Source: Microbacterium sp. MPKO10 (GTDB lineage Bacteria; Actinomycetota; Actinomycetes; Actinomycetales; Microbacteriaceae). Taken from it: a DNA stretch of 64,000 nt. Positions 38,071-48,065 of this stretch are shown one piece after another; positions within the stretch are counted from its first letter, which is position 1; every line of letters starts with the position of its first letter. The stretch lies in contig NZ_JAPCHX010000004.1 in the NCBI RefSeq assembly GCF_026107415.2, positions 124,001-188,000 on the forward strand. Direction: 5' to 3'. A program made the position numbers and the translations under genes. A model generated the notes under the pieces. It saw only the letters and a list, made by a program, of their open reading frames with translations, did no database searches and was not told the origin of the DNA.

Positions 38071-38972
38071 GATGCCACCTCCCGTGTTGCGCGAGCACCA
38101 TCGTGACGGGACCCCGTCTCTGAGGTCACGGCGAGGAAGACATCGTCGAGCGTCGGCCGTCGGATCGTCACGATCCCAGCATCCTGTACCCCTGATGCGG
38201 AGAGGACGTCGATGACATCGCGTGGGGTCCCATCCGTGTGGAGTTCGTGAACGAGAACCCCGCGTTCGTTGCGGACCTCGACGATGTCTGAGCCCACCTG
38301 CGCCTTGAGCTGTGCCGGTGTGCCCCGTGCGACGACCCTCCCTCGATCGAGAACAGAGATCTCGTCGGCGAGCGCGTCTGCTTCGTCCAGATACTGCGTC
38401 GTGAGCAGAATCGTCACCCCCTCGGTGCGAAGACGCTGAACTTCATCCCACAGCGTGCGCCGGCTGCGCGTGTCGAGCCCCGTCGTCGGCTCATCGAGAA
38501 AGACGATCTGAGGCCGACAGATCAGGCTGATCGCCAGGTCGAGCCTGCGGCGCATTCCGCCGGAGAAGGTGCTCACGCGCTTTTTCGCCGCTTCGTCAAG
38601 CGCAAAGCGTTCGAGCAGCTCATCGGTTCGCACCCGTGACTCTGCCCGCGTCAGCCCGAGAAGCCGTGCCATCATCGTGAGATTCTCTCGCGCGGTGAGC
38701 ACATCATCGACTGCCGCGTTCTGACCGGTGACGCTGATTCGCCGCCTGACCTCTGCCGCCCGCGCAACGACGTCGGATCCGCCGACTGCTGCGGTGCCGG
38801 AGTCAGGTCGCACCAGTGTCGTCAGCACGTTGATGAACGTCGTTTTTCCCGCTCCATTCGGCCCGAGCACCGCGTGAATGCTGCCTGTCGGCACAGTCAC
38901 GTCGAGACGATCGAGCACGACCTGATTACCGAATTTTTTCGTCAGCCCGCGCACGTCTATCGCGTACGTCAT
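38067..38972 (-). CDS. ABC exporter ATPase (DrrA-like)
   Basis: A 301-residue ATPase: Walker A GPNGAGKTT at 37-45, Q loop VTGQNAAVDD, signature TFSGGMRRRLDLA, Walker B IVFLDEPTTGLD, H loop LLTTQYLDEADAL, and a C-terminal domain of the daunorubicin DrrA kind. The ATG at 38972 has AAAGGTGAGG just upstream and is preferred over ATG at 38987. Divergent from a TetR regulator across a 143-bp spacer carrying three repeats. Confidence 0.92.
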   Translation of the reverse strand: MTYAIDVRGLTKKFGNQVVLDRLDVTVPTGSIHAVLGPNGAGKTTFINVLTTLVRPDSGTAAVGGSDVVARAAEVRRRISVTGQNAAVDDVLTARENLTMMARLLGLTRAESRVRTDELLERFALDEAAKKRVSTFSGGMRRRLDLAISLICRPQIVFLDEPTTGLDTRSRRTLWDEVQRLRTEGVTILLTTQYLDEADALADEISVLDRGRVVARGTPAQLKAQVGSDIVEVRNERGVLVHELHTDGTPRDVIDVLSASGVQDAGIVTIRRPTLDDVFLAVTSETGSRHDGARATREVAS

Positions 38973-39025
38973 CGCCTCACCTTTCATCTCTGCACACCCG
39001 CGCGCTCACTGCGTACGTCGCATAC

Positions 39026-39076
39026 TGTTTATTATGTACACATTGTTTATAGCACACACAGTTTATGGTGTAAACA
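39026..39076. promoter_or_regulatory. Three direct repeats, likely operator of the Drr-type exporter
   Basis: Imperfect copies begin at 39026 (TGTTTATTATGTACACA), 39044 (TGTTTATAGCACACA) and 39060 (AGTTTATGGTGTAAACA), spaced 16-18 bp. The third copy is itself nearly palindromic. The region is AT-rich in an otherwise GC-rich window and spans the divergent promoters of the exporter and its TetR regulator. Confidence 0.6.
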
Positions 39077-39115
39077 CGACCTCGATAGACTGGCGTGACG
39101 TCGAGAGGATGACAG

Positions 39116-40054
39116 ATGGCAGATGACTCCGAGTACACGCTTCCCCGCGCCGTCGCCCTGGCCTGGGGCGTCGCGGCGGATCCCCAGCGCGGGCCGAAGC
39201 GCGGGCTGAGCATTGAGCGCATCGTCGAGACGGGCATTGAGATCGCCGACGAGGGCGGGCTCGAGTCCGTTTCCATGAGCGCGATAGCCGGCCGCCTCGA
39301 TTTCACGACGATGTCCCTGTACCGATACGTCACGGCCAAGGACGAGCTCATTGTCCTCATGGGTGAGCAGGCGTTCGGGGTCCCCACCGAGTTCCCCGAC
39401 CCTCCCCTTCCCTGGCGTGAGGGGCTGCGCAGGCTCGCGGCTGAGCTGTTCGCCGCGTACTCCGAGCATCCGTGGCTGATCGACGTGCCAATCGACGGCA
39501 TCCCGGTGACGCCCAACCAGCTGTCATGGCTCGATCAGGGCCTTGCGTGCCTCGGCGAGACGGGACTCAGCAGCGAGGAGCGTGTGGCGATCACGCTCAT
39601 GCTCAGCGGCCTCTCGCGCTGGAAGGCCACCGTGTATCGCGGGTACCAGTTGGCGAGCGTATCGAGCGGGTCGACGCCGGATCAGCTTGACGCGTCAGTC
39701 AACGAGATGATGCGAGAACTCATCACGGAAGATCGTTTTCCCGCCCTCACATCCGCGGTTCAGGCCGGAGCTTTCGCTCCCGACGCCTCTGATCCCTTCG
39801 ATTACGCACTTGAGCTGTTCCTGAACGGCGTCGCTGAAACACTGCAGCGCCTTGAGGACGGCGCACCAAAACCAGAACCCCGGTCTCTCCCCGCTCCCCC
39901 GGTGCCGAAGGACAAAGCCGTTCGGGAGGCAGCGCGCATCCGTCGTGACGCAGAGACCGCTCTGCGCGAGGCACGACGCAGGGAGCACGAAGCGATAGCC
40001 AAGGCGCGAGAGCGAGCCGCGAAGGCTGCCGAGAAGGCGGCGAAACGTCAGTAG
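39116..40054 (+). CDS. TetR-family regulator with TetR_C-type domain
   Basis: A 312-residue regulator: helix-turn-helix at about 35-80 (ERIVETGIEIADEGGLE, SMSAIAGRLDFTTMSLYRYV), a tetracycline-repressor-like ligand domain, then an unusual Lys/Arg/Ala/Glu-rich helical tail of about 50 residues (REAARIRRDAETALREARR), probably a coiled coil or nucleic-acid contact. ATG at 39116 follows GAGAGGA. Divergent from the Drr-type exporter and thus its likely repressor. Confidence 0.9.
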   Translation: MADDSEYTLPRAVALAWGVAADPQRGPKRGLSIERIVETGIEIADEGGLESVSMSAIAGRLDFTTMSLYRYVTAKDELIVLMGEQAFGVPTEFPDPPLPWREGLRRLAAELFAAYSEHPWLIDVPIDGIPVTPNQLSWLDQGLACLGETGLSSEERVAITLMLSGLSRWKATVYRGYQLASVSSGSTPDQLDASVNEMMRELITEDRFPALTSAVQAGAFAPDASDPFDYALELFLNGVAETLQRLEDGAPKPEPRSLPAPPVPKDKAVREAARIRRDAETALREARRREHEAIAKARERAAKAAEKAAKRQ

Positions 40055-40057
40055 CGG

Positions 40058-40930
40058 CTACGCTCGGATCGCCGTCGTTGCGCGATCCCGCATCGTGAAA
40101 TCGGGGAACGTCGCGGGAGCCCGCCAGCCGTCAGCGGCCAGAAGCGAGCGGATCGAGTCTCCCTGCAACTCGCCATGCTCAATCACGAGTGTTCCGCCCG
40201 GGCGCAGAAGGCGCGCCGCGGATCGGGAGAGAGCGCGCACCACGTCAAGCCCGTCCTCTCCCCCGTACAGTGCCGCGGGCGGGTCAAAGAAGCGCACTTC
40301 GGGGTCGACAGGGACAGCCTCGGCCGGAACGTACGGCGGGTTGGAGATGACCAGGGCCGCTGTGCCGTCCCACTCGGGCAGGGCCGAGCCGAGATCGTCG
40401 AAGACGAACGTCGCGTTCGGTGCGCCGACGCGACGAGCATTCTCCGTCGCCCAGAGAAAAGCATCAACGGAGTTCTCGACGGCGAACACGCGCGCCGTGG
40501 GCACTTCTGTCGCCAGCGCCAGAGCAATCGCGCCACTCCCCGTTCCCAGATCGATCGCGATCGGCTCCGGATCGGGGACGGCCTGAAGTGCGTCGATGGC
40601 GATCTGCGTAACCTGCTCGGTCTCGGGTCGGGGAACGAAGACCCCGGGGCCGACCCGGAGCTCGAGGCTTCGGAAGCCCGCCACCCCGGTGATGTGCTGC
40701 AGCGGTTCGCGTGTGGCACGTCTCAGGACAAGCTGCCCGATGCGCTGGGCTTCGGCGGGCAGCATCCGCCTTTCTGTCATACCCGCTGCCTGTACCTCGC
40801 CGCGCCCCAGACCGAGAACGTGCCCGACGAGCAGCTCGGCGTCGACGTCGGCCGCCAGGATCCCCGAGCGCGCCAGCTCGGCCTCGGCCGCCCGGAGGAC
40901 GACGGGTACGGTGGGGGCTTGAGAAGTCAT
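40058..40930 (-). CDS. prmC: Release factor glutamine methyltransferase
   Basis: A 290-residue methyltransferase that methylates the Gln of the GGQ motif in release factors. The SAM loop DLGTGSG is at 127-133 and the catalytic NPPY at 197-200; FVPRPETE is also characteristic. Its substrate, PrfA, is encoded 1.7 kb away on the same strand; cysK-cysE are inserted between. It converges on the TetR gene 3 bp away. Confidence 0.95.
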   Translation of the reverse strand: MTSQAPTVPVVLRAAEAELARSGILAADVDAELLVGHVLGLGRGEVQAAGMTERRMLPAEAQRIGQLVLRRATREPLQHITGVAGFRSLELRVGPGVFVPRPETEQVTQIAIDALQAVPDPEPIAIDLGTGSGAIALALATEVPTARVFAVENSVDAFLWATENARRVGAPNATFVFDDLGSALPEWDGTAALVISNPPYVPAEAVPVDPEVRFFDPPAALYGGEDGLDVVRALSRSAARLLRPGGTLVIEHGELQGDSIRSLLAADGWRAPATFPDFTMRDRATTAIRA

Positions 40931-40999
40931 GGCACGCTTTCACACGGAGAATCTTGGCCACAAGCCTATCCGTGTGATGACCCGAACCGTCACAGTTAC

Positions 41000-41019
41000 C
41001 CCCTCAACGCCTCGAGGGG
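41000..41019. promoter_or_regulatory. Inverted repeat CCCCTC-N8-GAGGGG upstream of cysK
   Basis: Perfect 6-bp arms lie about 60 bp before the cysK start in the spacer to divergent prmC. It could be an operator for sulfur control, but the regulator is not in view and the arms are short. Confidence 0.3.
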
Positions 41020-41076
41020 ACTAGTCTCGACAGGACACGAATAACTTGTAGCTAAAAGTATCGAAGGAGAGATTCC

Positions 41077-42015
41077 GTGACCGGAAAGATCCACGCAAAC
41101 ATCACCGAGGCCTTCGGGAACACCCCGCTCGTCACGTTGGGACGCACGGCCAGCGGCGTTTCGGCGAACGTGCACGCCAAGCTCGAGTTCTACAATCCGG
41201 CGGGCAGCGTGAAGGACCGCATCGGCATCGCCATCCTCGACGCTGCCGAGGCCTCGGGCGATCTGAAGCCCGGAGGCACGATCGTCGAGGGAACAAGCGG
41301 TAACACCGGCATCGCCCTCGCCTCGGCTGGAGCCGCCCGCGGGTACCGTGTCGTGCTGACGATGCCGTCCTCAATGAGCATGGAGCGTCGTGTCCTGCTG
41401 CGCGCCTTCGGAGCCGAGCTTGTGCTCACCGACCCGGCAGAGGGCATGCGCGGAGCCGTCGAGAAGGCGGAGCAGATCGCGGCTGAGACTCCGGGGTCGA
41501 TCCTCGCGCGCCAGTTCGAGAATCAGGCGAACGCCGACATCCACCGCACGACGACGGGTGAGGAAATCTGGCGCGACACGGACGGCGCTGTCGACATTCT
41601 CGTCTCCGGAATCGGAACGGGCGGAACCATCACCGGCGCCGGTCAGGCCCTCAAAGCACACAACCCTGAGGTTCAGGTCGTCGCCGTCGAGCCCGCAGAT
41701 TCCCCGATTCTCAGCGGCGGGAAGGCCGGCCCGCACAAGATCCAGGGCCTCGGCGCCAACTTCGTCCCCGGCATCCTCGACACCGAGATCTACGACGAGG
41801 TCGTCACGGTCGGCGTCGATGACGCTGTGAAGACCGCGCGCACGCTCGCAACCGACGATGGCATTCTCGCCGGCATCTCGTCTGGTGCGGCTGTCTGGGC
41901 GGCACTGCAGGTCGCTGCGCGCCCGGAGAACGAGGGAAAGAACATCGTCGTCATCGTTCCCGACTTCGGTGAGCGGTATCTGTCGACGTTCCTCTATGAG
42001 GACCTGCGCGACTGA
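41077..42015 (+). CDS. cysK: Cysteine synthase A (O-acetylserine sulfhydrylase)
   Basis: A 312-residue PLP enzyme that makes cysteine from O-acetylserine and sulfide. PLP-binding Lys46 is in GSVKDRIG, the phosphate-binding loop is TSGNTGIAL, and [15 protein letters not shown] and [11 protein letters not shown] complete the site. The GTG start follows GAAGGAGA. Directly upstream of cysE with a 2-bp gap; the pair normally forms the cysteine synthase complex. Confidence 0.96.
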   Translation: MTGKIHANITEAFGNTPLVTLGRTASGVSANVHAKLEFYNPAGSVKDRIGIAILDAAEASGDLKPGGTIVEGTSGNTGIALASAGAARGYRVVLTMPSSMSMERRVLLRAFGAELVLTDPAEGMRGAVEKAEQIAAETPGSILARQFENQANADIHRTTTGEEIWRDTDGAVDILVSGIGTGGTITGAGQALKAHNPEVQVVAVEPADSPILSGGKAGPHKIQGLGANFVPGILDTEIYDEVVTVGVDDAVKTARTLATDDGILAGISSGAAVWAALQVAARPENEGKNIVVIVPDFGERYLSTFLYEDLRD

Positions 42016-42017
42016 GT

Positions 42018-42581
42018 ATGTCGATCTGGACCCGCTTCCGTGAGGACATCACGGCGGCTCGCGTGCACGACCCCGCTGCTCGGGGCGCGCTCGAGATCGC
42101 CGTGGTGTACTCGGGCTTGCACGCCATCTGGTGGTATCGACTCAACCATCGGCTGTGGTCACGCGGCTGGAGGGTGATGGCGCGCATCGGCTCGCAGCTC
42201 GCTCGTGCCGTAACAGGAATCGAGATTCATCCGGGTGCGCGCATCGGTCGCCGACTGTTCATCGACCATGGCATGGGCGTCGTCGTGGGCGAAACCGCCG
42301 AGATCGGCGACGACGTCATGCTGTACCACGGGGTCACGCTCGGCGGCAAAGGAGGGGGCACGGGCAAACGCCATCCCACTCTCGGTGACGGCGTCACAGT
42401 CGGTGCCGGTGCCCAGGTGCTCGGCCCGATCGTCGTCGGCGGCGGCTCCATCGTCGGCGCCAACGCCGTCGTCACGAAGGATGCTCCGGAGCGCTCCATC
42501 CTCGTGGGCGTTCCCGCACGAGCACGCCCTCGGGTCGCTGGTGAGCGTTACGGGCTCGTCGAGCCCGATTATCACATCTGA
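42018..42581 (+). CDS. cysE: Serine O-acetyltransferase
   Basis: A 187-residue enzyme that acetylates serine to feed CysK. A short helical N-terminus is followed by a left-handed beta-helix of hexapeptide repeats (GIEIHPGARIGRRLFIDHG, VVVGETAEIGDD) with LYHGVTLGGKGGGTGKRHP near the active site. It belongs to the short SAT type, lacking the longer N-terminal domain. The acidic C-terminal tail ends in Ile (DYHI), which suits insertion into the CysK site. Confidence 0.95.
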   Translation: MSIWTRFREDITAARVHDPAARGALEIAVVYSGLHAIWWYRLNHRLWSRGWRVMARIGSQLARAVTGIEIHPGARIGRRLFIDHGMGVVVGETAEIGDDVMLYHGVTLGGKGGGTGKRHPTLGDGVTVGAGAQVLGPIVVGGGSIVGANAVVTKDAPERSILVGVPARARPRVAGERYGLVEPDYHI

Positions 42582-42614
42582 CGCGGGATGCCGCCGCCGG
42601 GGCCGTGCGCCCGG

Positions 42615-43694
42615 TCAAGCCTTGTCGGCGAGATGCGCCAGGCGTTCCTCTTCGTCTGACTGAATGCAGGACTCGATGACCGCGTCGAGATCGCCGTTCA
42701 TCACGTGATCGAGGTTGTACGCCTTGTACCCGGTGCGGTGATCTGCGATGCGATTCTCTGGGAAGTTGTATGTGCGAATGCGCTCGGAACGATCCATCGT
42801 GCGGATCTGGCTCTTGCGCGCATCAGAGGCCGCAGCATCCAACTCTTCTTGCTGACGCGCAAGCAGACGTGCTCTCAGCACGCGCATGGCTGCCTCGCGA
42901 TTTTGAATCTGACTCTTCTCGTTCTGCATCGAAACGACGATCCCCGTGGGCACGTGCGTGATGCGCACAGCCGAATCCGTCGTGTTCACCGACTGCCCGC
43001 CCGGCCCGGATGAACGGAACACGTCGATGCGGATGTCGTTCTGGCTGATCGCCACCTCTTCAGGTTCATCGACCTCGGGAAAGACCAGCACACCGGTCGT
43101 TGACGTGTGGATGCGACCCTGCGACTCCGTGACCGGCACCCGCTGCACACGGTGGACACCGCCCTCGTACTTGAGGTGCGCCCAGACGCCCTCGGCGGGA
43201 TCGTTCGACGAGCCTTTGATGGCCACCTGCACGTTTTTGTAACCGCCAAGATCCGATTCGTCCTTCTCGAGAAGCTCGGTCTTCCAGCCTTTGGCTTCGG
43301 CGTAGTGCAGGTACATGCGCAGCAGATCCGCGGCGAAGAGCGCGCTCTCGGCACCGCCCTCACCGCCCTTGATCTCCATGATGACGTCGCGGCCATCGTC
43401 GGGGTCTCGAGGGACGAGCAGGCGACGCAGCTTCTCCTCGGCTTCGGCGAGCTCCTCCTCGAGCGCCGGCACCTCCTCGGCGAACGTGTCGTCCTCTTTC
43501 GCAAGCTCCTGGGCAGCGGCCAGGTCATCCTGCGCGCCGACCCACGCCTGGTGAGCCGCGAGGATCTTCGAAAGCTCGGAGTATCGCCGATTGATCTTGC
43601 GCGATCGGGCGGGGTCGGCGTGCACCGCCGGGTCGCCCAGCTGCTCTTGCAGGTCGGCGTGCTCATCGATCAGCGCAGAGACTGATTCAAACAT
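42615..43694 (-). CDS. prfA: Peptide chain release factor 1
   Basis: A 359-residue class I release factor. The catalytic GGQ is in [14 protein letters not shown] and the stop-codon tripeptide region reads [18 protein letters not shown], with the PxT-type pattern of RF1, which reads UAA and UAG. Both N-terminal helical and C-terminal parts are full length. Convergent with cysE. Confidence 0.97.
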   Translation of the reverse strand: MFESVSALIDEHADLQEQLGDPAVHADPARSRKINRRYSELSKILAAHQAWVGAQDDLAAAQELAKEDDTFAEEVPALEEELAEAEEKLRRLLVPRDPDDGRDVIMEIKGGEGGAESALFAADLLRMYLHYAEAKGWKTELLEKDESDLGGYKNVQVAIKGSSNDPAEGVWAHLKYEGGVHRVQRVPVTESQGRIHTSTTGVLVFPEVDEPEEVAISQNDIRIDVFRSSGPGGQSVNTTDSAVRITHVPTGIVVSMQNEKSQIQNREAAMRVLRARLLARQQEELDAAASDARKSQIRTMDRSERIRTYNFPENRIADHRTGYKAYNLDHVMNGDLDAVIESCIQSDEEERLAHLADKA

Positions 43695-43733
43695 TGCTTC
43701 TTCCGTTTCGTGAGATCGAGGTGTGAAACGACG

Positions 43734-43787
43734 CGAACCCGCCTGCTCCGCACATGCCTATCGTAGGCGGCGGAGCAGACGGGTTCG
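43734..43787 (-). terminator. 18-bp hairpin after rho
   Basis: CGAACCCGCCTGCTCCGC pairs with GCGGAGCAGACGGGTTCG with one wobble position around an 18-nt loop. It starts 9 bp after the rho stop on the minus strand and precedes prfA. Confidence 0.7.
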
Positions 43788-43795
43788 AGAATCAG

Positions 43796-45886
43796 CTAAC
43801 GGTGGTCGCGCTCGTGACCGTTGGATGTCGGCTGCGGAATCGACTTCTGCATCTGCACAAGGAATTCGACGTTCGTTGAGGTCTCCTTGAGCTTGCCGAG
43901 AACGACCTCGAGTGCCTGCTGTGTGTCGAGCCCGGCGAGGGCACGGCGCAGCTTCCAGGTCACTCTGACTTCATCCTGCCCGAGCAGCATCTCTTCGCGA
44001 CGCGTCGACGAGGCGTTGACATCGATCGCGGGGAAGATGCGCTTGTCGGCGAGCTGACGCGACAGACGCAGCTCGGAGTTACCCGTTCCCTTGAACTCCT
44101 CGAAGATGACCTCGTCCATCTTGGATCCGGTCTCGACGAGTGCCGTGGCGAGGATCGTCAGGGATCCACCGTTCTCGATGTTGCGCGCGGCGCCGAAGAA
44201 GCGCTTCGGCGGGTACAGCGCTGCAGCGTCCACGCCGCCGGAGAGGACGCGACCGCTCGTCGGCGCCGAGATGTTGTAAGCACGGCCGAGGCGTGTGATC
44301 GAGTCAAGAAGCACGACGACGTCGTGGCCGAGCTCGACAAGGCGCTTCGCGCGCTCAATCGCAAGCTCTGCCACCGTGGTGTGGTCTTCGGCAGGGCGGT
44401 CGAACGTCGAGGCGATGACCTCGCCCTTGACCGTTCGCTGCATGTCGGTGACCTCTTCGGGGCGCTCGTCGACGAGAACGACCATGAGGTGCACCTCGGG
44501 GTTGTTCCTGGCGATGGCGTTGGCCACCTGCTGAAGAACGATCGTCTTGCCTGCTTTCGGGGGCGCGACGATGAGCCCGCGCTGACCCTTCCCCACCGGG
44601 GCGATGAGGTCGATGAGCCGCTGCGTGAACTTCCCCTGCTCGGTCTCCATGCGCAGACGCTCCTGCGGATAGAGGGGGGTCAGGTCGCCGAACTGCACGC
44701 GATCGGCAGCCTCGTCCGTGCTCTGTCCGTTGACGGAGTCCACCTTGACGATGGCGTTGTATTTCTGGCGCGAGTTGTGCTCGCCCTCGCGCGGCTGACG
44801 GACGGCCCCGACGATCGCGTCGCCCTTGCGCAGGTTGTACTTCTTGACCTGCCCGAGAGACACATACACGTCGTTGGCTCCCGGAAGGTACCCGGTCGTG
44901 CGCACGAACGCGTAGTTGTCGAGAACGTCGAGGATTCCCGCAATCGGCACGAGGACGTCGTCCTCGGTGATCTCCGGCTCCACGTCATCGTTGCGCCCGC
45001 GCTTGCGGTCGCGGTACCGGTTGCGTCCGCGTCCGCCCTGATCGTCGTTCTTGGTATCGGCACGGTTGCCGTCCTGACGGCCCCCGTCTCCACGACCGCT
45101 GTCATTACGGCTGCCCTCGTTGCGGTCGCCGCCCTGATTGTCACCGCGGTTGTTGCGGTTGCGGTTACGGTTTCGTCCGCGGCCACGCTCGTCAGAGGTG
45201 CCGGAGTCGGAGGAGTCCGCGTTCTTCGCGTCGTCCTTCCCCGACGACTTCTCGTCAGCGTTCGCCTGCTTCGAGCCACTCTGGTCGTCGCTCTGGGCTG
45301 CATCGTCATCGCTTTTGCCGCCACGGCGACGGTTACCGCGACCGTTCTTCTTCTCGCGTTGAGCGGGTCCACCGTTGTCTGACGACTTCGCGTCCGGAGT
45401 CTTCTGCTCGGCAGCATCCGTGCCCGATGCCTCCTGGCTCGGCGTTGTCTGCTCAGACGATGCGCGGCGCGAACGCGGCGGCCTGCCGGCCCGGCCCGAT
45501 GTCGGCTCGTCGAGAACGGACTCGGCGGCCTGCTCGGGAGTCGGTGTTGCCGAGCGCTCTGGTGCCGGCGTCTCGGCGGGCGCTGGCGACGCTGTCGGCT
45601 CGTCAGCAGTCGGTGCCGTCGATTCGATGATCGGCGTCGACACGCGTCGCGAGGTGCGCTTCGCCTGCGTCTTCTCTGCGGGGGCGCTCGATGGTTCCGA
45701 CGAGCTCGGCGCGGCACCTCCGCCGCCCTGTTTGTCGGAGATTGCGGCGATCAGCTCGCCCTTGCGAAGCTTCGATGCGCCCTGAACGCCAAGGCTGGCG
45801 GCGAGCTTCTGGAGCTCGGCAACCTTCAGCGTCTGAAGGTTCGTACCGCGGTCCGCGCCTTCTGTGCGGGTTCCTGCGTCTGTCAC
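43796..45886 (-). CDS. rho: Transcription termination factor Rho
   Basis: A 696-residue RNA helicase that ends transcription. The N-terminal Rho_N helical domain ([18 protein letters not shown]) is followed by about 250 low-complexity residues, first Ser/Ala/Pro/Glu-rich then Arg/Asn/Gly/Asp-rich, before the RNA-binding domain ([11 protein letters not shown]) and the ATPase (Walker [10 protein letters not shown] loop; [14 protein letters not shown]). Such inserts are normal in actinobacterial Rho. GTG at 45886 with AAAGGA ten nt upstream is used; ATGs at 45907 and 45916 are alternatives. A 180-bp leader separates it from thrB. Confidence 0.95.
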   Translation of the reverse strand: MTDAGTRTEGADRGTNLQTLKVAELQKLAASLGVQGASKLRKGELIAAISDKQGGGGAAPSSSEPSSAPAEKTQAKRTSRRVSTPIIESTAPTADEPTASPAPAETPAPERSATPTPEQAAESVLDEPTSGRAGRPPRSRRASSEQTTPSQEASGTDAAEQKTPDAKSSDNGGPAQREKKNGRGNRRRGGKSDDDAAQSDDQSGSKQANADEKSSGKDDAKNADSSDSGTSDERGRGRNRNRNRNNRGDNQGGDRNEGSRNDSGRGDGGRQDGNRADTKNDDQGGRGRNRYRDRKRGRNDDVEPEITEDDVLVPIAGILDVLDNYAFVRTTGYLPGANDVYVSLGQVKKYNLRKGDAIVGAVRQPREGEHNSRQKYNAIVKVDSVNGQSTDEAADRVQFGDLTPLYPQERLRMETEQGKFTQRLIDLIAPVGKGQRGLIVAPPKAGKTIVLQQVANAIARNNPEVHLMVVLVDERPEEVTDMQRTVKGEVIASTFDRPAEDHTTVAELAIERAKRLVELGHDVVVLLDSITRLGRAYNISAPTSGRVLSGGVDAAALYPPKRFFGAARNIENGGSLTILATALVETGSKMDEVIFEEFKGTGNSELRLSRQLADKRIFPAIDVNASSTRREEMLLGQDEVRVTWKLRRALAGLDTQQALEVVLGKLKETSTNVEFLVQMQKSIPQPTSNGHERDHR

Positions 45887-46065
45887 TGGAGAGTATTCCT
45901 TTCTCATCCTGACCATCGACGATGGACCAGGGAGAGCCGCTCACTCCGCTGCGAGACCCCCGAAGGGGCGAACGCATCGGTCGCATCAGAACGCGACACA
46001 CTGCGGGTAAGGGGCTGTGATTGGTGAATGATCCGAGGGCCAGATTCACCCTGGCGGGTGGTTCC

Positions 46066-46986
46066 CTATGAGATCGGTACTACTGTAGCACCCTTGACGT
46101 CGACAGCCAGCATCTCGGCGCGCCACAGCGACGTTGCCTCGTTCTCGACGAGTTCCGTTGCTGACATTCTGTCGCCCGGGCCGTCGCAGAGCACCAGAAT
46201 CGAGGGCCCGGCTCCCGAAACCACGGCGGCGTACCCGTTGTCGCGCAGAAGCGCGATGGTCGCCGCGGTATCCGGCATTGCCGACGCTCGATAGCCCTGA
46301 TGGAGCCGGTCCTCGGTGGCCTGGAAGAGCAGCTCCGGGCTCTGAAGCATCGCGGCGACCAGCAGAGCCGAACGCGACACGTTGAACACAGCATCCTCGT
46401 GGGGCACATTGGCGGGCTGCAGCTCCCGCGCCGTCCGCGTGGACAGCGTCGTCGCGGGGATGAATACGAGGGGCGACACTCCGCGATGCGCGAGCAGCTT
46501 CTTGTGCCGTGGCCCGTCTGCCGTGGTCCACGCGATCGTGAGTCCGCCGAACAGAGCGGGCGCGACGTTGTCCGGATGCCCCTCGAGCTCTGTGGCAATG
46601 CCGAGAAGCAGTTCTTCCGTGAACGTCACGGTGCCCTCGAGAAGGCCCTTTGCCGCCGCGATTCCCGCGACGACCGCCGCGCCGGACGACCCGAGGCCGC
46701 GGCCATGCGGGATCGCGTTGTGTGCCTCGATGTGCAGACCCGGAGCCGTCTGCCCGACCGCCGCGAAGGTGGCCAGGAGCGATGAGGCCACCAGATTCGT
46801 CTCGTCGAGAGGCACCTCGCCCTCGCCGACACCGTGAACGGCGACGGTGACGCCGCTGCCATCGGTCACCGTGACGGTGAGCTCGTCATACAGCGACAGC
46901 GCAAGGCCCAGTGTGTCGAATCCGGGCCCGAGGTTTGCCGATGTCGCCGGCACTTTCACCGAGACGCCGGGACGTGCCTGGCTCAC
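46066..46986 (-). CDS. thrB: Homoserine kinase
   Basis: A 306-residue GHMP-family kinase that phosphorylates homoserine. [14 protein letters not shown], the ATP loop [12 protein letters not shown], and [10 protein letters not shown] are the three GHMP motifs. GTG at 46986 overlaps the thrC stop by 4 nt. Final gene of the threonine run and probably of the argS-led operon. Confidence 0.95.
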   Translation of the reverse strand: MSQARPGVSVKVPATSANLGPGFDTLGLALSLYDELTVTVTDGSGVTVAVHGVGEGEVPLDETNLVASSLLATFAAVGQTAPGLHIEAHNAIPHGRGLGSSGAAVVAGIAAAKGLLEGTVTFTEELLLGIATELEGHPDNVAPALFGGLTIAWTTADGPRHKKLLAHRGVSPLVFIPATTLSTRTARELQPANVPHEDAVFNVSRSALLVAAMLQSPELLFQATEDRLHQGYRASAMPDTAATIALLRDNGYAAVVSGAGPSILVLCDGPGDRMSATELVENEATSLWRAEMLAVDVKGATVVPIS

Positions 46987-48065
46987 GCGCGCGTTCCGCT
47001 CAGACCGAGGACGCTGGCGACCTCTGAGACGTCCACGGGAACGATGGTCGGCTCGACCTGACCGCCGCTCTCCGTCCGCAATGCCCACTGCGGGTCTTTC
47101 AGCCCGTGCCCGGTGACCGTCAGCACACACGTCGACCCTGACCGGATGTCCCCGGCTTCCGCTCGTTCCAGAAGACCGGCCACGCTGATGGCGGATGCTG
47201 GTTCAACGAAGATCCCCACTTCGCTCGAGAGGATCCGCTGGGCGCGGAGGATGTCGTCGTCGTCGATCGCTCCGAAATAGCCGCCGGTCTTCGCGCGAGC
47301 TGCCGTTGCGAGCTCCCACGACGCCGGGTTTCCGATGCGGATCGCACTGGCGATGGTCTCGGGGTTCTTCACGACGGCGCCGTTGACGATCGGCGCGCTG
47401 CCCGAAGCCTGGAAGCCCAGCATGCGCGGAAGCTTCGTCGATTCTCCGGCCGCGACCGACTCGGAGTAGCCGCGCGTGTACGCTGTGTAGTTTCCGGCAT
47501 TGCCGATCGGCACAATGTGGACGTCCGGTGCGTCGCCGAGCACCTCGACGACTTCGAACGCCGCCGTCTTCTGACCCTCGATTCGATCGGGGTTGACGGA
47601 GTTCACGAGGTGCACGGGATACGTCGCCGACAGCTCGCGGGCGAGATCGAGGCAATCGTCGAACGTGCCCTGCACCTGGATGAGCTGACCGCCATGGGCG
47701 ATGGCCTGGCTGAGCTTCCCCATCGCGATCTTTCCCTCAGGGACGAGCACGGCTGCCGTGATTCCCGCGTGGGCAGCGTAGGCCGCGGCTGATGCAGACG
47801 TGTTACCCGTCGACGCGCAGATCACAGCCTGGGCTCCATGTTCGATGCCCTTGGAGATCGCCATCGTCATGCCGCGGTCTTTGAACGAGCCGGTGGGGTT
47901 CATCCCCTCGTACTTGATGTACACAGACGACCCCGTACGCTTCGACAGCGCGGGCGCGGGGATCAGCGGGGTGCCGCCCTCCCCCAGCGTAATGATCGGC
48001 GTCGCGTCTGTGACGTCGAGACGATCGCGGTACTCGGCGAGGACTCCCCGCCACTGGTGTGCCAT
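46983..48065 (-). CDS. thrC: Threonine synthase
   Basis: A 360-residue PLP enzyme that turns O-phosphohomoserine into threonine. PLP-binding Lys62 is in [25 protein letters not shown] and [13 protein letters not shown] bind the phosphate. It is the short, fold-type II form seen in actinobacteria. Its ATG overlaps the hom stop by one base (TAATG). Confidence 0.95.
   Translation of the reverse strand: MAHQWRGVLAEYRDRLDVTDATPIITLGEGGTPLIPAPALSKRTGSSVYIKYEGMNPTGSFKDRGMTMAISKGIEHGAQAVICASTGNTSASAAAYAAHAGITAAVLVPEGKIAMGKLSQAIAHGGQLIQVQGTFDDCLDLARELSATYPVHLVNSVNPDRIEGQKTAAFEVVEVLGDAPDVHIVPIGNAGNYTAYTRGYSESVAAGESTKLPRMLGFQASGSAPIVNGAVVKNPETIASAIRIGNPASWELATAARAKTGGYFGAIDDDDILRAQRILSSEVGIFVEPASAISVAGLLERAEAGDIRSGSTCVLTVTGHGLKDPQWALRTESGGQVEPTIVPVDVSEVASVLGLSGTRA

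Noticed and set aside
46007-46065. Terminator after thrB
   Set aside because: Only 4-bp stems (CCAG/CTGG, AGGG/CCCT) can be drawn; not convincing.
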